Shown one piece after another: positions 22,882 through 24,721 of a stretch of 24,721 nucleotides of DNA. The stretch covers positions 1 through 24,721 of the forward strand of contig JADLDF010000419.1 of assembly GCA_020846815.1 (NCBI GenBank). Reading direction: 5' to 3'. The position numbers and the translations under genes were made by a program. The DNA comes from Gammaproteobacteria bacterium (lineage in GTDB: Bacteria > Pseudomonadota > Gammaproteobacteria > Steroidobacterales > Steroidobacteraceae). Below the pieces are notes generated by a model. It searched no databases. It worked only from the letters and a program-made list of their open reading frames with translations, and was not told the origin of the DNA. The stretch's first letter is position 1. Each line of letters starts with the position of its first letter.

Positions 22882-23664
22882 ATGACCCAGGGATCGACCG
22901 TCCTCGTCGAAGCACGCGGCGCGGTGCGCTTGCTCACGCTCAATCGCCCCGACAACGCCAACGTCCTCGACATGCAGATGGGCCGCGACCTGCTCGCGGC
23001 CGCCAGGGCCGTGGCCTCCGATGCCGCGGTGCGCGCAGTCGTGCTGACCGGAGCCGGCAAGCATTTCTGCTTTGGTGGCGACCTGCGCGGCATGATCGCC
23101 GGCGGTGTGCCGAGCGACCAGTACCTGCGTGAGCTGACCGCGGACCTGCACCGCGCGATCATGACGCTGGTGCGCATGGATGCCCCGCTGATCGCGGCCG
23201 TCAACGGCACCGCCGCGGGCGCTGGTGTCGGCCTGGTCGCGATGGCGGATCTGGCCGTCTGTGGCGAGGGCACGAAGTTCTCGCTGGCCTATACCGGAGT
23301 CGCGCTGACGCCCGACGGCAGCACCTCGTTCTTCCTGCCGCAGACCCTCGGCAACAAGCGCGCACTCGAGCTGATGCTGACCAACCGGCCGCTCGGTGCC
23401 GCCGAGGCGTTGCAGTGGGGCCTGGTGAACCAGATCGTGCCCGACGGCGAAGTGCTTGCCGTGGCGCTGGCGCTCGCCGAGCGGCTCGCCGCCGGGCCGC
23501 GCGCGGCGCAGGCCGCGGTCAAGCGGCTCGTGGCGCTCGCCGGTGGCGCGCTCGAGGCGCATCTGGCGGTCGAGAGCGAGACCATCGCGCGCCAGTCGAT
23601 CACGCCCGAGGGTCAGGAAGGCATCAAGGCCTTCCTCGAGAAGCGCAGGCCGAAGTTCGACTGA
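22882..23664 (+). CDS. Enoyl-CoA hydratase/isomerase family protein, PaaG-like
   Basis: This 260-residue crotonase-fold enzyme has the oxyanion-hole strand VLTGAGKHFCFGGDLRGM and the second loop (AAVNGTAAGAGVGLVAMADLAV). The C-terminal helical region is also typical (KAFLEKRRPKF). In classical enoyl-CoA hydratases two Glu residues act in the sites GGGCELA and E-x-x-LG-x-x-P. Here these read GAGVGLV and YTGVALTPDGSTSFFLP, so both Glu are missing, while an Asp (in TPDG) remains. This is the pattern of PaaG/isomerase-type members, so an isomerase (double-bond shift or epoxide ring change) is more likely than a hydratase. A good ribosome-binding site (CAGGAG) precedes the ATG. No other catabolic cluster is visible, so its pathway is open. 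Confidence 0.88.
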   Translation: MTQGSTVLVEARGAVRLLTLNRPDNANVLDMQMGRDLLAAARAVASDAAVRAVVLTGAGKHFCFGGDLRGMIAGGVPSDQYLRELTADLHRAIMTLVRMDAPLIAAVNGTAAGAGVGLVAMADLAVCGEGTKFSLAYTGVALTPDGSTSFFLPQTLGNKRALELMLTNRPLGAAEALQWGLVNQIVPDGEVLAVALALAERLAAGPRAAQAAVKRLVALAGGALEAHLAVESETIARQSITPEGQEGIKAFLEKRRPKFD

Positions 23665-23692
23665 AGCAGCGGCGCCACGGAGGGACCCGAAG

Positions 23693-24109
23693 GTGTCATG
23701 GCTCTACGTATTCCTGCTGTTCGGCGCGGCGCTGGCCATCGGCCGCATCTGGTTCCAGCTCAAGAAGCTGCGCGAGCGGCCCGTCGATGACTGGGACGCC
23801 AAGCTGATCGAGCGACTGCGTCGCGGCGGCGCCGATCCGTTCCGGCCGATCGACGTCGATTTCTTCCTGGCGCTGCCGTCCGAGGCAGCCGCTGCCGGCG
23901 TCGCGCAGCGCCTCACCGCCGAAGGGTTCCGCGTCGACGTGCGCCCGGTCAGCGAGAGCACCGATCATCCCTGGAGCGTGCACGCGATCAAGTCGATGCA
24001 GCTCAACGTCGACGGCATCCGCGCGATTTCGGCGCGGCTGCGCGAGATGGCGAGCGCGCAGGGTGGGCGCTACGACGGCTGGACGGCCAGCCAGACGGGT
24101 CAGGGCTGA
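23693..24109 (+). CDS. RraB-like protein with N-terminal membrane anchor
   Basis: This 138-residue protein starts with a membrane segment (GTG start; VSWLYVFLLFGAALAIGRIW) and a basic stop-transfer stretch (KKLRERP). A domain follows with the RraB pattern: DVDFFLALPSEAAAAGVAQRLTAEGF, then VHAIKSMQLNVDGIRAISARLREMA and a final GGRYDGW. RraB is a soluble inhibitor of RNase E in gammaproteobacteria. RNase E itself is tethered to the inner membrane, so an anchored RraB-like protein could meet it there; that is inference. The start was chosen for its ribosome-binding site GGAGGG (23679-23684). The neighbouring genes do not bear on its role. Confidence 0.7.
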   Translation: MSWLYVFLLFGAALAIGRIWFQLKKLRERPVDDWDAKLIERLRRGGADPFRPIDVDFFLALPSEAAAAGVAQRLTAEGFRVDVRPVSESTDHPWSVHAIKSMQLNVDGIRAISARLREMASAQGGRYDGWTASQTGQG

Positions 24110-24119
24110 CGCGTCGGCC

Positions 24120-24721
24120 GTGACCGCGACCGCTGCCGGCGGGCGTCCACGCCGCAAGCTCGACCGCGAGGAGACGGAGCGCCGCCTGGTCGCCGCGTTC
24201 GACCGCGTCTGGACGCGCGATGGCATCCAGGGGCTCGGCGTCAATGCAGTGCTGAAGGAAGCCGGCGTCGGCAAGGCGCTGCTCTACCGTTATTTCGGCG
24301 ACTTCGTCGGGCTCGCCCGCGCCTGGGCGGAGGGCGAGAGTTTTCTGCCGCGCCCGCCTTTGCTCGCCGGCGATGGCGGCGAAGTCGCGGGGCGCCGGCG
24401 CTCGCAGGTCGCCGCGGCAATTGCCTATGCACAGGCGCTGCGCGCCCGGCCGAAGACGCGCGAGCTGCTGATCGTCGAGCTGTTGCGCAGCTCACCGATG
24501 ACCGACGCGCTCGACGACATGCGCGCGCGCTTCGGCCGCGAGATGCGCGGCTTCGTGTCCGCAGGCGGCGCGCCGGAAGGCGAGGACGTGTTCGCGTTCA
24601 GCTTCTTCGTCACCGCGGCGATGACCTACCTCGCGCTGCGCGCGGAGGCGGTGCCGGACTACTACGGCATGAGGCTCGACCGCGACGAGACCTGGCAGCG
24701 CATCGAACAGATGCTGGAGAA
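24120..24721 (+). CDS. TetR-family transcriptional regulator (3' partial)
   Basis: Translation from the GTG at 24120 gives 200 residues with no stop before the window ends. The N-terminal helix-turn-helix (about 15-60) reads ETERRLVAAFDRVWTRDGIQGL, then VNAVLKEAGVGKALLYRYFGD, which matches the TetR consensus (A..AGVSKGTLYHYF). The rest is a helical ligand-binding domain with a Leu/Met/Phe-rich interface (FAFSFFVTAAMTYLAL). A few more residues probably lie beyond the edge. The start overlaps no other gene; it lies 10 nt after the RraB-like stop. No operator half-sites were found nearby, so its targets are unknown. Confidence 0.85.
   Translation, partial: MTATAAGGRPRRKLDREETERRLVAAFDRVWTRDGIQGLGVNAVLKEAGVGKALLYRYFGDFVGLARAWAEGESFLPRPPLLAGDGGEVAGRRRSQVAAAIAYAQALRARPKTRELLIVELLRSSPMTDALDDMRARFGREMRGFVSAGGAPEGEDVFAFSFFVTAAMTYLALRAEAVPDYYGMRLDRDETWQRIEQMLE

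Noticed and set aside
1..24721. CRISPR arrays, tRNAs, rRNAs, insertion sequences, phage genes
   Set aside because: No regularly spaced repeats, cloverleaf-like sequences, transposase motifs or phage structural genes were recognised by eye on either strand.

Overview
This is a GC-rich, gene-dense chromosomal window, most likely from a gammaproteobacterium of the aerobic, environmental, catabolically versatile kind. The evidence is a TonB-dependent receptor, an RraB-like protein, a PaaG-like isomerase, SDR oxidoreductases and a MalT/LAL-type LuxR regulator; the taxonomic placement is inference. No rRNA, tRNA, CRISPR array, transposase or phage gene was seen, and no stretch longer than 300 bases lacks a gene.

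Left half (1-14.7 kb). Intact genes are an OppA-type solute-binding protein, a lipoprotein gamma-glutamyltransferase, a REC-PAS-GGDEF-EAL response regulator with a small HPt protein, a monohaem cytochrome c, a 942-residue LAL/LuxR regulator, a nitrilase-fold protein and a small Cys-containing protein. Between them is a striking set of gene fragments whose missing parts end abruptly: half an MFS transporter, a bare signal peptide, three SDR pieces, a NnrU C-terminus and a FIST N-terminus. At least four breakpoints (about 500, 3035, 8000 and 14160, plus a likely fifth near 3320) join unrelated or inverted gene parts without Ns. This is either real deletion and decay or assembly chimerism.

Right half (14.7-24.7 kb). 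All genes look intact: a beta-propeller protein, a GIY-YIG-like protein, a gamma-carbonic anhydrase, a Rieske/PhzF pair, a thiamine-salvage operon, a 2Fe-2S ferredoxin, a PaaG-like isomerase, a membrane-anchored RraB-like protein, and a TetR regulator cut by the window end.

The most coherent system is the thiamine operon (18.35-22.4 kb). A sigma70-like promoter leads straight into a TPP riboswitch whose 3' end is itself the Shine-Dalgarno region of a TonB-dependent receptor. Then come an 82-residue YkoF-like thiamine-binding protein, a PnuC/PnuT-family permease and a ThiK-like kinase. Together they would carry thiamine across the outer membrane, bind it, carry it across the inner membrane and trap it by phosphorylation, with shut-off when TPP is plentiful.
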